NCBI RefSeq assembly: GCF_019042245.1 | Contig: NZ_JAHQCX010000011.1 | Coordinates: 110,792 to 174,791, forward strand | Direction: 5' to 3' | From: Diplocloster modestus | GTDB lineage: Bacteria > Bacillota > Clostridia > Lachnospirales > Lachnospiraceae | Length of the DNA: 64,000 bases | In this document: positions 1-8,054 of the stretch, in pieces | How the letters are laid out: the number at the start of each line of letters is the position of its first letter | How positions within the stretch are numbered: position 1 is the stretch's first letter | Made by a program: the position numbers and the translations under genes | Notes under the pieces: model-generated | Told to the model about the DNA's origin: nothing | Database searches by the model: none | What the model saw: only the letters and a program-made list of their open reading frames with translations

Positions 1-1
1 G

Positions 2-1024
2 AAATGGGCGAAAAGTCTGAGACCGGAAGAGGTAGTCAAAATTGAGCTGGTAGTTATGCCATCCGACGAAGGAAAGCAATACCGCGTGTATTTACCTGAA
101 GAATACCCGCAGATTGTAGAGCTATTGCATCATTCCCGCGGCCGATATGTGGAGAATCCGGAGGTATTGGCCGGCGGAGGTTTGAGTTTTTATATCACTA
201 CAACGGATGGAGTGAGACATCAGTTCACCAATTATGGCAACACCTATCTGGTGATCGATGAAGACAGTTATCGCTCGTCCTACGACTGGCTGTCTCAGTG
301 GGACTATGAGGGCAATGACAAGCTTCCGGAAGGATTCTTCAAGAATCAGAAATCGTCGGTGGATGATAAAAAGGAATCGGCAGATGCAGAGGCTGATAAA
401 GATGAGTCTATAGATGAGAAACCCGCTAACCTTGATACTGATGAGGAAAATACAGGCGGTGAAAATGCAGGTGGTGAGGATACTGGCGGAATGACATTCC
501 CCTTCTCCATGGGAATCACGCCCATGACCCTTGCCGATGGAAGCGGCATTGATGTGGAGCTGGTAATGACGGATGGAAAACTATGGAGATCCGACGATCC
601 GGACTTTATATATGGCGGTTATTTCCAGGACGGAGAGAACTATGTGGGGCAGTTTGAACTTCGTACACTTAAGGAAGGCCGGATCCTGGATCAGATGCCA
701 GTACAGCTGACCCAGCCGGAACTGTGTTTTTACGGCCCGGTAACCCTTGCGGCAGCCGACTATAACGGAGACGGAAACCCGGAGTTTACTCTGGGCAGCT
801 GGGTGTGGAGCGGAGGGAACGAGTATAATCTATACAGTATAGATACCAGCGGCCGCCTAACCCTTCTCAGCTATATCGAACGCCATGACGAAAAAGAAGC
901 TTCTGTATTGCTGGACCAGCCCACCCCCGGCAGCTTCTCGGTAAATTGGTATAACCAGCAGACAGGAGAACGCGATCCGGTTCTCTACCACTGGAATGGT
1001 GATACCTATCTACAGGATCAGTAA
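2..1024 (+). CDS. Hypothetical protein, 5' end outside the window
   Basis: The reading frame is open from base 2, so the real start lies upstream; the first internal ATG (base 56) has no ribosome site and sits inside a continuous frame. The visible part has an N-terminal region rich in aromatic and charged residues, then a low-complexity acidic linker (roughly residues 100-145 counted from the internal ATG, many Asp/Glu/Gly), then a C-terminal domain of about 170 residues. The C-terminal domain contains the segment DYNGDGNPEF, which resembles the calcium-binding loop of FG-GAP/VCBS-type or EF-hand-like repeats. No transmembrane segment is visible in the part present. The architecture suggests an extracytoplasmic or lipid-anchored protein with two domains joined by a flexible linker, but the signal peptide would be outside the window. 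Function unknown. Confidence 0.7.
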   Translation, partial: KWAKSLRPEEVVKIELVVMPSDEGKQYRVYLPEEYPQIVELLHHSRGRYVENPEVLAGGGLSFYITTTDGVRHQFTNYGNTYLVIDEDSYRSSYDWLSQWDYEGNDKLPEGFFKNQKSSVDDKKESADAEADKDESIDEKPANLDTDEENTGGENAGGEDTGGMTFPFSMGITPMTLADGSGIDVELVMTDGKLWRSDDPDFIYGGYFQDGENYVGQFELRTLKEGRILDQMPVQLTQPELCFYGPVTLAAADYNGDGNPEFTLGSWVWSGGNEYNLYSIDTSGRLTLLSYIERHDEKEASVLLDQPTPGSFSVNWYNQQTGERDPVLYHWNGDTYLQDQ

Positions 1025-1070
1025 AATATAGTATAATAATATAAAATAATAAAATAGAGGGAGATAAACT

Positions 1071-1421
1071 ATGAAAGTAATATACCATATTGATGAAACA
1101 GAAAAATGGGATTTAGTTTTGGGCAACGCAATGAATATGCTGAATTATGGAAAGGAAAACAATACGACATTTGAAATTGAAATCGTAGCGAACGGGATAG
1201 CAGTCACCGGATTGTTCCAGCATGAAGCGGAAGAAGCCAATCTCTATTCAAGGATGGAAGAGTTAGATGCACAGAAAGTTACATTTGCCGCCTGTAACAA
1301 CGCGCTCAAAAAATACACCACTCCAAATACCATCCTGTGCCCCTTCGCAGCGGTAGTCCCGGCCGGCGTGGTAGAGCTGGCCCAAAAACAGCAGGAAGGT
1401 TATTCTTATATCAAACCATAA
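1071..1421 (+). CDS. DsrE-family small protein
   Basis: A 116-residue cytoplasmic protein of the DsrE/DsrF-like fold family. The pattern is typical: an N-terminal strand (MKVIYHIDE), a helix, a second strand ending in an AxG turn (EIVANGIAV), and a later segment with a single cysteine (FAACNNALKK) followed by hydrophobic strands. Family members are found in sulfur-relay proteins, but many single-gene homologues have no assigned reaction, and only one cysteine sits in the position used by sulfur carriers here. The start is supported by the purine-rich site AGAGGGAGA just upstream. It is followed directly by the first copy of a 132-bp direct repeat, so it is cut off from the next operon by an insertion. 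Confidence 0.75.
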   Translation: MKVIYHIDETEKWDLVLGNAMNMLNYGKENNTTFEIEIVANGIAVTGLFQHEAEEANLYSRMEELDAQKVTFAACNNALKKYTTPNTILCPFAAVVPAGVVELAQKQQEGYSYIKP

Positions 1422-1550
1422 GCAGGATACAAATCCATTGTAAAACACCGACCCCCCTTCCGGAACATCGCCGCTTCCCCTCAACTATACCAACGTTCTC
1501 CCTGTAAAACGTTAAAGCCCTAAAATAAAATACGTGCAAAATTATAAAAT
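1419..1550 (+). repeat. 132-bp direct repeat, left copy
   Basis: Identical to 3799-3930 except for one base (C at 1518, T at 3898). It starts at the stop codon of the DsrE gene and ends inside the sequence that, in the right-hand copy, leads into the paaK promoter. The distance between copies is 2,380 bp. The two copies bracket an AT-rich insert, so the simplest reading is that an ancestral single intergenic sequence between dsrE and paaK was duplicated when the intervening DNA arrived. Confidence 0.95.
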
Positions 1551-1664
1551 CTCAAGTTCCGAAGCAAAATAGGTTTTATACTTCTCATTGAGATGGACCC
1601 CAAAATCCTCTGTCTGATACATAACGATTTTTGTATTTTGAGGCTGCATCATATTATTATCCAT
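1542..1664 (-). pseudogene. Truncated 40-residue ORF cut by the repeat junction
   Basis: The reverse strand has a clear ribosome site (GGAGAGG, + strand 1671-1677) six bases before an ATG at 1664, and encodes MDNNMMQPQNTKIVMYQTED and about 18 further residues before the insert boundary at 1550/1551. The last two codons and the stop come from the 132-bp repeat. A gene with a good start that loses its natural end exactly at the junction suggests a 5' fragment of a longer gene. The YQTED segment is weakly reminiscent of the N-terminus of RhuM-like phage or virulence proteins, but this is not enough to assign a family. Confidence 0.55.
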
Positions 1665-1735
1665 CTGAACCCTCTCCTTTTTTGCTTTTTATGTGTTTAT
1701 TCTACCATATTCATTTTAAAAGAAAATATTAAAAG

Positions 1736-1765
1736 CGCCGGAGCTTGTACGATTCTGCTCCGGCG
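1736..1765 (-). terminator. Terminator-like hairpin
   Basis: A nine-base stem CGCCGGAGC / GCTCCGGCG around a 12-base loop, flanked on the left by AATATTAAAAG, so the reverse strand reads stem then CTTTTAATATT. It lies downstream of the reverse-strand genes at 1949-3328 and upstream of the truncated ORF. It also has A residues on the other side and could act in both directions. Confidence 0.6.
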
Positions 1766-1780
1766 AAAAATCAAACTTAA

Positions 1781-1948
1781 TTATTTTGTTTCTTTCCCCA
1801 ATTTGTCTATGCTTAAAAGTAGTATGCCCACAAAACCCTTGTGGTTGCTGGATTCCTTGAGGTTCTCCTTGGTGATAAAGCAGACGTCGTAGGCGGGAAA
1901 GTGGACGTCTGTTATTTCATCCCGTGCTATAATGCTATAATAATAGTT
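1781..1948 (-). pseudogene. C-terminal gene fragment without a start
   Basis: The reverse strand is open for 55 codons with no start codon near its beginning, running from an in-frame stop to a TAA at 1781. The predicted residues look protein-like (including HFPAYDVCFITKEN and a hydrophobic run GFVGILLLSI). It abuts the stop codon of the next reverse-strand gene at 1949. I read it as the 3' remnant of a gene; the family is not recognised. Chance is possible at this length. Confidence 0.3.
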
Positions 1949-2605
1949 TTAAAAGTCCTCCCATATAGAATGGCCATCTTTATCATAACTGGTTTCTTCG
2001 CTAGCATTTAAGATGTCCCCTGTCGTAGCATCAATAACAACATGCGCAAAATTACCATTAGGTGAAATTCCATATACTAAAATAGCCAAATAAGAGGTAT
2101 CAAGATCATTACTAAGTTCTGCATATCGCAGCATATAATCATAGCCTTTAATCCATTCATCCTGTTTTTTTCCACTCGCCTGCAACCCCTTCTCCTTCGC
2201 TATATCGAGAGCCTCTGGAGAATCCACAATACTATTAATATCTATAGGTGGTCTTGTGCTGGTTCCTTCACCACCATCTTCCTCAGACTTAGTCACTTTA
2301 CCATCATGTATTCCAACTAAATAACTTGAATTTTTTATCTTGCTTTCAAGGAAACAAGTCCATGCCCTTCTAGTACCATCATTACCGCTTTCATAATTAC
2401 TATCTGACGTGTCAACACTTGTTATATAAACGAGCGTTGCATCATCCGCCCATTTTTTGGCTTCAGAGATAGACAATTCTGCAGCCTCTTTTAGTGTTAA
2501 CAATTCACTTAGTTCATTTTTGTTATTATTCTGGTTAATGATAGTACAGACAGAAATCGCTAGTATAACGATCGTCACAATAACTATTATCCATTTTTTT
2601 TTCAT
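1949..2605 (-). CDS. Membrane-anchored PepSY-like protein
   Basis: The ATG at 2605 is chosen over one 30 bases upstream because GAGG lies eight bases before it and the protein then begins MKKK followed by a single hydrophobic segment (residues about 5-23), a typical uncleaved anchor or signal. The rest (about 195 residues) is predicted outside the membrane. The C-terminus contains the strand HVVIDATTGDIL, which resembles the end of PepSY repeats, and an upstream segment EAAELSISEAKKWADDA fits the helix of such a repeat. PepSY domains are often protease inhibitors or sensors at the cell surface; the role here is unknown. It lies in the AT-rich insert between the 132-bp repeats. Confidence 0.65.
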   Translation of the reverse strand: MKKKWIIVIVTIVILAISVCTIINQNNNKNELSELLTLKEAAELSISEAKKWADDATLVYITSVDTSDSNYESGNDGTRRAWTCFLESKIKNSSYLVGIHDGKVTKSEEDGGEGTSTRPPIDINSIVDSPEALDIAKEKGLQASGKKQDEWIKGYDYMLRYAELSNDLDTSYLAILVYGISPNGNFAHVVIDATTGDILNASEETSYDKDGHSIWEDF

Positions 2606-2622
2606 TATAAAATCCTCTAGAG

Positions 2623-2635
2623 AATCGTCCGCCAC
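2623..2635 (-). repeat. 13-bp inverted repeat, left
   Basis: The + strand reads AATCGTCCGCCAC, the exact reverse complement of 3351-3363. The pair faces outward like terminal inverted repeats around a 741-bp segment that carries one gene (2711-3328). It lies 18 bases upstream of the start of the PepSY-like gene. No target-site duplication is visible outside the pair. Confidence 0.7.
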
Positions 2636-2710
2636 AAATAATTAATTTATAAGTTTTTTACTAAAATACTGATAATTGTAGTATTTTACATAGTCCAGAA
2701 TAGGGTATTA

Positions 2711-3328
2711 TTACGGGGTAGAAATATCATATGCCCAATGTTTAACCCCAAAATTTAAGGCGGGCGAGTCCATATCCGGTTTATAACCAAAATAAACATC
2801 CGTCCACCAATAGGAACGTGATCCTCCGGTACCTGTATCATCAACCGTAAAACTTCTTCTAGAACTACTTCCTATTTTAATTGACTCTGGATATGTTACG
2901 GTGCTTCCATACGGTATATAAGGACTTTTATCGTCATAACGATGGCAAGCCACATTACCTACATAAGGATAAACTCCACTTGCTGTCTTCCTACCTCTTT
3001 CAGCAGTATAAGCAGTTACATCTTGGTTAATTACGCTAAAATCGCCCCTTCTTTGTACACCATTTGGTATAATTACATCAGAGCTTTGGTTCGTGCCCGG
3101 AATTTCTATATCTGAAAATGGTGAAAATACATCCGAATTTAGTGCATTCTTAACGGCTTCTCTTAATTCATTCTCATCCACATTGTATTTTTTACTTAAA
3201 CCTTTGATATCAAACGAATTAAGCTCCTGATTCAAACTTTCCGGATTTTGCCTTGAACTGGCAAAAACCAAGCTGAAGTTACTAATTACTAAAATACACA
3301 CTAATAATAAACCAATACTTTTTTTCAT
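2711..3328 (-). CDS. Secreted 3D-domain protein
   Basis: A 205-residue protein with a clear signal peptide (MKKSIGLLLVCILVISNFSL..., cleavage after the VFA at about residue 23). The middle (about 25-95) is a helical linker. The C-terminal half (about 100-200) matches the 3D (Asp-Asp-Asp) double-psi beta-barrel family: a start strand with TAYT, a short VACHRY segment, IPYGS, FTVDDTG and TDVYFG, with conserved aspartates in the last two. These domains occur in cell-wall lytic enzymes and Rpf2/YabE/YocH-like proteins. The lysine-free catalytic assignment cannot be made here. It is the only gene between the two 13-bp inverted repeats. Its start has the site GGAGG nine bases upstream. Confidence 0.75.
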   Translation of the reverse strand: MKKSIGLLLVCILVISNFSLVFASSRQNPESLNQELNSFDIKGLSKKYNVDENELREAVKNALNSDVFSPFSDIEIPGTNQSSDVIIPNGVQRRGDFSVINQDVTAYTAERGRKTASGVYPYVGNVACHRYDDKSPYIPYGSTVTYPESIKIGSSSRRSFTVDDTGTGGSRSYWWTDVYFGYKPDMDSPALNFGVKHWAYDISTP

Positions 3329-3350
3329 TTGTATCCCTCCAACAGGATTG

Positions 3351-3363
3351 GTGGCGGACGATT
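3351..3363 (+). repeat. 13-bp inverted repeat, right
   Basis: GTGGCGGACGATT, exact partner of 2623-2635. It lies 23 bases upstream of the 3D-protein start on the reverse strand, but in the opposite orientation relative to its gene compared with the left copy. Confidence 0.7.
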
Positions 3364-3798
3364 ATTAGAAAAAGATAGTTTTGATACAGGATTGAATACT
3401 ATTAACATTGTTTAAAATACATGATACAATGGAATCACTTTCTTTCAAAATAACTTAATTTTAAAATTTTATTAAATGGATAAGTAAAAATACAGATGTA
3501 TAATTTAGAATGAATAGAAGTCAATGCTTAGTCCTTAAAGAGTATCCTTAAATGCTTTAATTTAAGTATAGTATATATTTTATAAAAATCAAATACATTA
3601 AACGGACACTTTTATGCATTTTATGCCAGTCCAAATTCTGTTCCTAAAACAACTTCATAATACATTCTTCCGGCACCTTATCACGATTAATACCCTTGAA
3701 TGTTGGTATAATGGAGCGTGAAATTCAGACTACAGAGAAATCGGCGCAGCCCAGTATTTATAAGAGTTACGCCGTTTTTAGTTCAAAACTCTAGAATT
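3364..3798. other. AT-rich non-coding stretch with gene debris
   Basis: No intact gene is seen. The reverse strand at about 3645-3735 has a short open frame ending in PEECIMKLF and a stop, with an in-frame stop just upstream; it may be a gene remnant but is too short to claim. Around 3742-3781 there is a weak hairpin (CGGCG ... CGCCG followed by TTTTTAG). Several TATA-like tracts occur. Confidence 0.4.
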
Positions 3799-3930
3799 TA
3801 AGCAGGATACAAATCCATTGTAAAACACCGACCCCCCTTCCGGAACATCGCCGCTTCCCCTCAACTATACCAACGTTCTCCCTGTAAAACGTTAAAGTCC
3901 TAAAATAAAATACGTGCAAAATTATAAAAT
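3799..3930 (+). repeat. 132-bp direct repeat, right copy
   Basis: Second copy of 1419-1550 with a single mismatch at 3898. It runs into the likely paaK promoter: a TATAAT follows at 3937-3942, just outside the repeat, so only the right-hand copy keeps the promoter context. Confidence 0.95.
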
Positions 3931-3976
3931 AGATGATATAATGCTATTTATACTATTGAATAATGGGGGAAATAAC

Positions 3977-5287
3977 ATGATTTGGGCAAAAGAAGAAACA
4001 CTTCCCAGAGCCGAGATAGAAGAGATCCAGCTGGCCAGGCTGCAGAGTACCGTGTCCTATATTTACGAACGGGTGCCTTCTTATCGCAAGAAAATGGAAG
4101 AGGCCGGCGTGAAGCCGGAGGATGTGAAAACATTAAAAGACCTTCAGAAGCTGCCGTTTACGAACAAGAGCGATTTCCGGGAAAATTATCCCACCGGAAT
4201 GTTCGCGGTGCCGGGCAAACAGCTGCAGCGGGTACATGCATCCTCAGGAACCACCGGCAAGCCGACCATCGTCGGTTACACGAAGAACGATCTGCATATG
4301 TGGACAAATAATGTATCCAGGATCGCCTGTCTGGGCGGCGCCACCGGTGATGACATCGCGCAGATCTGTTTTGGTTACGGGATGTTTACCGGGGCGCTTG
4401 GATTACATATGGGTCTGGAAAATATAGGTGCCTGTGTGATGCCGACTTCTACAGGAAATACGAAGAAGCAGCTGATGTTCATGCAGGATATGGGCACGAC
4501 CCTTCTTGTGGCGACTCCATCTTATGCGTTGAGAATTGGCGAAGTGGCAAAATTAAACGGGATCGATCCGATTGAGGATCTGAACTTAAAGATCGGCCTG
4601 TTTGGCGGAGAAGGTATGACAGAGGCCATGCGCGCCGAGATGAAGAAGATGTGGGGAGAAGATTTCCTGTGTACGCAGAACTATGGCATGAGTGAACTTT
4701 GCGGGCCGGGGGTTTCCGGAGAGTGTGAATATCTGTGCGGCATGCACATCAATGAAGACTGGTTTATTCCGGAAATCATTGATCCGAATACAGGCGAGGT
4801 CCTGCCTGCGGGAGAAAAGGGAGAACTGGTAATCACCTGCCTGGGCCGGGAAGCGCTGCCGCTGGTGCGCTATCGGACGAAAGACATCTCCAGGCTGTTC
4901 TATGAGCCGTGTAAATGCGGAAGGACCACCTGCCGGATGGAAAATCTGTCGGGACGTTCGGATGATATGCTGGTAATCAGAGGGGTCAATGTGTTCCCGG
5001 GTCAGATCGAGGAAGTGCTGTTAAAGATCGAGGAGATCGGGCCGCACTATGAGATCCTGGTGGAGAGAAAGAACCATCTGGATGTGATGACTATCTCTGT
5101 GGAGCTGGTAGATGACCGCCTGTTGGACAAATACTCCATGTTGAGCACGCTGGAGGCCAGAATCCGTCAGGGCCTGCGGGATATTCTGGGGCTGGATGCC
5201 ACGATCCGGCTTATGGCTCCCCAGAGCCTGCAGCGGTTCGAAGGAAAAGCGAAGCGAGTTACAGATCTAAGAAAGGATGGACTATAA
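3977..5287 (+). CDS. paaK: Phenylacetate-CoA ligase (first copy)
   Basis: A 436-residue adenylate-forming ligase that activates an aryl acetate with ATP and CoA. The ATG at 3977 is preferred to one at 3914 because GGGGGA precedes it by six bases and the upstream codons are not family-like. The phosphate-binding motif SSGTTGKPT is at about residues 89-97; the downstream YGMSELCGPG and the YRTKD hinge region match PaaK. The cysteine cluster CKCGRTTCRM is typical of the clade. A TATAAT lies at 3937-3942. It is the first gene of a six-gene run with iorA three bases downstream. In this context the product would interconvert arylacetyl-CoA and arylacetate next to an aryl-pyruvate oxidoreductase, giving ATP if run towards the free acid; the direction is inference. 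Confidence 0.93.
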   Translation: MIWAKEETLPRAEIEEIQLARLQSTVSYIYERVPSYRKKMEEAGVKPEDVKTLKDLQKLPFTNKSDFRENYPTGMFAVPGKQLQRVHASSGTTGKPTIVGYTKNDLHMWTNNVSRIACLGGATGDDIAQICFGYGMFTGALGLHMGLENIGACVMPTSTGNTKKQLMFMQDMGTTLLVATPSYALRIGEVAKLNGIDPIEDLNLKIGLFGGEGMTEAMRAEMKKMWGEDFLCTQNYGMSELCGPGVSGECEYLCGMHINEDWFIPEIIDPNTGEVLPAGEKGELVITCLGREALPLVRYRTKDISRLFYEPCKCGRTTCRMENLSGRSDDMLVIRGVNVFPGQIEEVLLKIEEIGPHYEILVERKNHLDVMTISVELVDDRLLDKYSMLSTLEARIRQGLRDILGLDATIRLMAPQSLQRFEGKAKRVTDLRKDGL

Positions 5288-5290
5288 GAT

Positions 5291-7033
5291 ATGGCAGAAA
5301 CAAAAATTATGCTGGGAAACGAGGCAATCGCCCGGGGAGCCTATGAGGCGGGAGTGAAGGTATCCTCCGCTTATCCTGGAACTCCCAGTACAGAAATCAG
5401 TGAATACATAGCAAAATATAAAGGGGAAGTTTATTCTGAATGGGCGCCCAATGAGAAGGTGGCGACGGAAGTGGCCATAGGCGCTTCCATCAGCGGTGTG
5501 CGCTCCCTTGCCTGTATGAAGCACGTAGGGCTCAATGTGGCCAGTGATCCCCTCTATACGGCCTCCTACTGCGGTGTGAACGGCGGAATGGTTATGGTAG
5601 TGGCAGATGATCCGGGACTCTACAGCTCCCAGAATGAACAGGATACCCGGATGGTAGCCAGAGCTGCGCAGGTGCCGGTACTGGAACCCTCCGACAGCCA
5701 GGAAGCCAAGGATTTTGTGAAATTCGCGTATGAGCTCAGTGAAAATTATGACACCCCGGTTATTGTAAGAGTCACCACCAGATTATCCCATTCCCAGGGA
5801 CTGGTGGAGCTGTGCGACCGCCAGGTGCCCGAGGATAAAGGATACGAGAAGAATCCTGCCAAATATGTCATGGTGCCGGGCAACGCGAAATTCCGCCATC
5901 CGGTAGTGGAAGCCAGAAATAAAAAGCTGGCGGAAGACGGCTGTTCTTTCCCGGTCAATAGGGTGGAAATGGGTGATACCCGCATCGGCGTTATCACCAG
6001 TGGAATCGCTTATCAGTATGTAAAAGAAGTACTTCCGGAAGCTTCGATCTGTAAGCTTGGAATCGTCAATCCGCTTCCCCGAAAACTGCTGGAGGATTTT
6101 GCATCCAAAGTGGACACTTTGTATGTGGTGGAAGAGCTGGAACCGGTCATTGAAGAACAGATGCGTTCCTGGGGAATTCCGCTGATCGGAAAAGAGATCT
6201 TCACCGTGCAGGGTGAATACAGTGCCAACCTGCTGCGCAAAGCGATCTTAAAACAAGATCTCGGCTTAAAAAATCCCGCGCAGATCCCGGTACGGCCTCC
6301 GATCCTCTGTCCAGGATGCCCGCACCGCAGCGTCTATCATGTATTAAAGAAATTGAAAATCCACGGAGCCGGAGATATCGGCTGCTATACATTAGGTTCC
6401 GCACCGCCGCTGGGTGTGGTGGAGACCACGGTCTGCATGGGCGCCAGCATTTCCACGCTGCACGGTATGGAAAAAGCCAAGGGAAAAGAGTATGTAAAAG
6501 ACTGGGTGGCCGTGATCGGCGATTCCACCTTCCTTCATACCGGTGTCAACTCTCTGATGAACATGGTCTATAACCAGGCCAGCGGTACGGTCATGATCCT
6601 GGACAATTCCACAACGGGAATGACTGGGCATCAGGATCACGCGGCGACCGGAAAAACACTGATGGGAGATCCCACCTACGCCATTGATATCCCGGGCCTC
6701 TGCCGTGCCATCGGCGTACCAAATGTGGTAGTGGTCAATGCTTTTGATATCGACGAGCTTCAGAGAGTCATCAAAGAGGAAATCGCGAAAGATGAAATTT
6801 CCGTCATTATCACGAAATCCCCCTGCGTTCTGTTGAGCAAGGAGAAAAAACCGTATTACGCGGTAGACGAAGAGAAATGCAAGAAATGCGGTATGTGTAT
6901 GAAACCCGGATGTCCTGCGATGACCAGAAGGGAAGACGGGATCATTAAAATTGACGACACCATGTGTACCGGCTGTGGTCTGTGTGAATCCCTGTGTAAA
7001 TTCGGAGCAATTGAGAAGGCAGGTGAAAGATAA
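5291..7033 (+). CDS. iorA: Indolepyruvate:ferredoxin oxidoreductase, alpha subunit
   Basis: A 580-residue large subunit that oxidatively decarboxylates aryl pyruvates to arylacetyl-CoA with ferredoxin as acceptor. The N-terminal half is the pyrimidine-binding domain (AYPGTPSTEISEY near residue 28). The thiamine diphosphate domain shows GDSTFLHTGVNSLMN (about 413-427) and DNSTTGMTGHQDH. The C-terminus (about 525-575) is a two-cluster ferredoxin: CKKCGMC...CP and CTGCGLCESLC. The length matches the family. The stop overlaps the iorB start by one base (TAATG), indicating translational coupling. Cytoplasmic and oxygen-sensitive by family knowledge. Confidence 0.96.
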   Translation: MAETKIMLGNEAIARGAYEAGVKVSSAYPGTPSTEISEYIAKYKGEVYSEWAPNEKVATEVAIGASISGVRSLACMKHVGLNVASDPLYTASYCGVNGGMVMVVADDPGLYSSQNEQDTRMVARAAQVPVLEPSDSQEAKDFVKFAYELSENYDTPVIVRVTTRLSHSQGLVELCDRQVPEDKGYEKNPAKYVMVPGNAKFRHPVVEARNKKLAEDGCSFPVNRVEMGDTRIGVITSGIAYQYVKEVLPEASICKLGIVNPLPRKLLEDFASKVDTLYVVEELEPVIEEQMRSWGIPLIGKEIFTVQGEYSANLLRKAILKQDLGLKNPAQIPVRPPILCPGCPHRSVYHVLKKLKIHGAGDIGCYTLGSAPPLGVVETTVCMGASISTLHGMEKAKGKEYVKDWVAVIGDSTFLHTGVNSLMNMVYNQASGTVMILDNSTTGMTGHQDHAATGKTLMGDPTYAIDIPGLCRAIGVPNVVVVNAFDIDELQRVIKEEIAKDEISVIITKSPCVLLSKEKKPYYAVDEEKCKKCGMCMKPGCPAMTRREDGIIKIDDTMCTGCGLCESLCKFGAIEKAGER

Positions 7034-7602
7034 TGGAGACAAGAAATATCATGATAGTAGGCGTCGGCGGTCAGGGGACCCTGCTGACCAGCAGAATCCT
7101 GGGAGGTCTGGCCATTGATGCCGGATATGATGTAAAATTATCCGAGGTACATGGAATGGCGCAGCGGGGCGGCAGTGTCGTCACCTTTGTCCGCTACGGT
7201 GATCAGGTGTCGGAACCCATCGTGGAAGAGGGCTGTGCGGATGTGCTGATCTCCTTTGAAAGGCTGGAAGCTATGCGGTATGCTCATTTCCTCAAAAAAG
7301 ACGGTGTGCTGATCGTCAATGACCAGCGGATCGATCCGATGCCTGTTGTAATCGGAAACGCGCAATATCCGGAAAATATCCTGGAAAATCTGGAGAAAGA
7401 ATATAAACTGTATTCGATCGACGCCATGGCGGAAGCCAGGAAACTGGGAAATACCAAGACTTTTAATCTGATCGTACTCGGGGTGGCGGCCCAGCATATG
7501 GATTTCAGCAAAGAGCAGTGGTGCCGGGTAATCGAAAAAACGGTTCCCCCGAAAACCGTCCAGGTCAATTTAAAAGCTTTTGAAATAGGTTACACAAAAT
7601 AG
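7033..7602 (+). CDS. iorB: Indolepyruvate:ferredoxin oxidoreductase, beta subunit
   Basis: A 189-residue gamma-type domain protein that pairs with IorA. The N-terminal GVGGQGTLLTSRILGG is the hallmark of 2-oxoacid oxidoreductase gamma domains, followed by SEVHGMAQRGGSV. Length and order match iorB of archaea and Clostridia. It overlaps iorA by one base and is followed 11 bases later by an ACT-domain gene with AGGAGG. Confidence 0.95.
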   Translation: METRNIMIVGVGGQGTLLTSRILGGLAIDAGYDVKLSEVHGMAQRGGSVVTFVRYGDQVSEPIVEEGCADVLISFERLEAMRYAHFLKKDGVLIVNDQRIDPMPVVIGNAQYPENILENLEKEYKLYSIDAMAEARKLGNTKTFNLIVLGVAAQHMDFSKEQWCRVIEKTVPPKTVQVNLKAFEIGYTK

Positions 7603-7613
7603 GAGGTTCGAAC

Positions 7614-8021
7614 ATGTTAAAACAGTTATCCGTTTTTGTAGAAAACCGTTCCGGGAGCCTGATGAATGTAACAAATGCACTTCTGGATGCGGATATCAAT
7701 ATCCGGGCAATCTCCTCTTTTGACACGCCGGAATTCGGTATCCTGCGGTTGATCGTGGATCAGCCGGCGGAAGCCAAAGCAGCCCTGACGGCCAGGGGCT
7801 TCGTGGTACGGGTAGGAGATGTGCTGGCGGTAGAGCTGGAGGATAAAAAAGGCAGTTTAAACGCCATGTTAAAGATCCTCGCCGATGGAAATATCAGTAT
7901 AAACTATATCTATTCTTTCGTGATCCGTGAAAACCAGGCGCCGGTGATGGTGTTCCACACCGACGATATCGAAGAAGCGACTCAGCTGCTGGAGAATCAC
8001 GATTTGATTATAGTGGATTAA
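7614..8021 (+). CDS. Tandem ACT-domain protein (first)
   Basis: A 135-residue protein made of two ACT domains (about 1-65 and 70-135). The first opens KQLSVFVENRSGSLMNVTNAL, the second VLAVELEDKKGSLNAML, both with the Gly-Ser turn that binds amino-acid effectors in this fold. There is no fused enzyme domain. Genes of this type accompany paaK and ior in many anaerobes; the likely role is sensing an aromatic amino acid and adjusting a partner, which is inference. AGGAGG lies seven bases before the ATG. Confidence 0.85.
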   Translation: MLKQLSVFVENRSGSLMNVTNALLDADINIRAISSFDTPEFGILRLIVDQPAEAKAALTARGFVVRVGDVLAVELEDKKGSLNAMLKILADGNISINYIYSFVIRENQAPVMVFHTDDIEEATQLLENHDLIIVD

Positions 8022-8054
8022 TGGAAAACTTAAGAAAAGAGAGGATACACTTCA

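Noticed and set aside
1593..1892. Forward frame of 99 codons in the AT-rich insert
   Set aside because: It crosses the terminator-like hairpin and the reverse-strand truncated gene; composition is that of AT-rich non-coding DNA.
2623..3363. Complete transposon carrying the 3D-domain gene
   Set aside because: The inverted repeats are real, but there is no transposase and no target-site duplication, so only the repeat itself is claimed.
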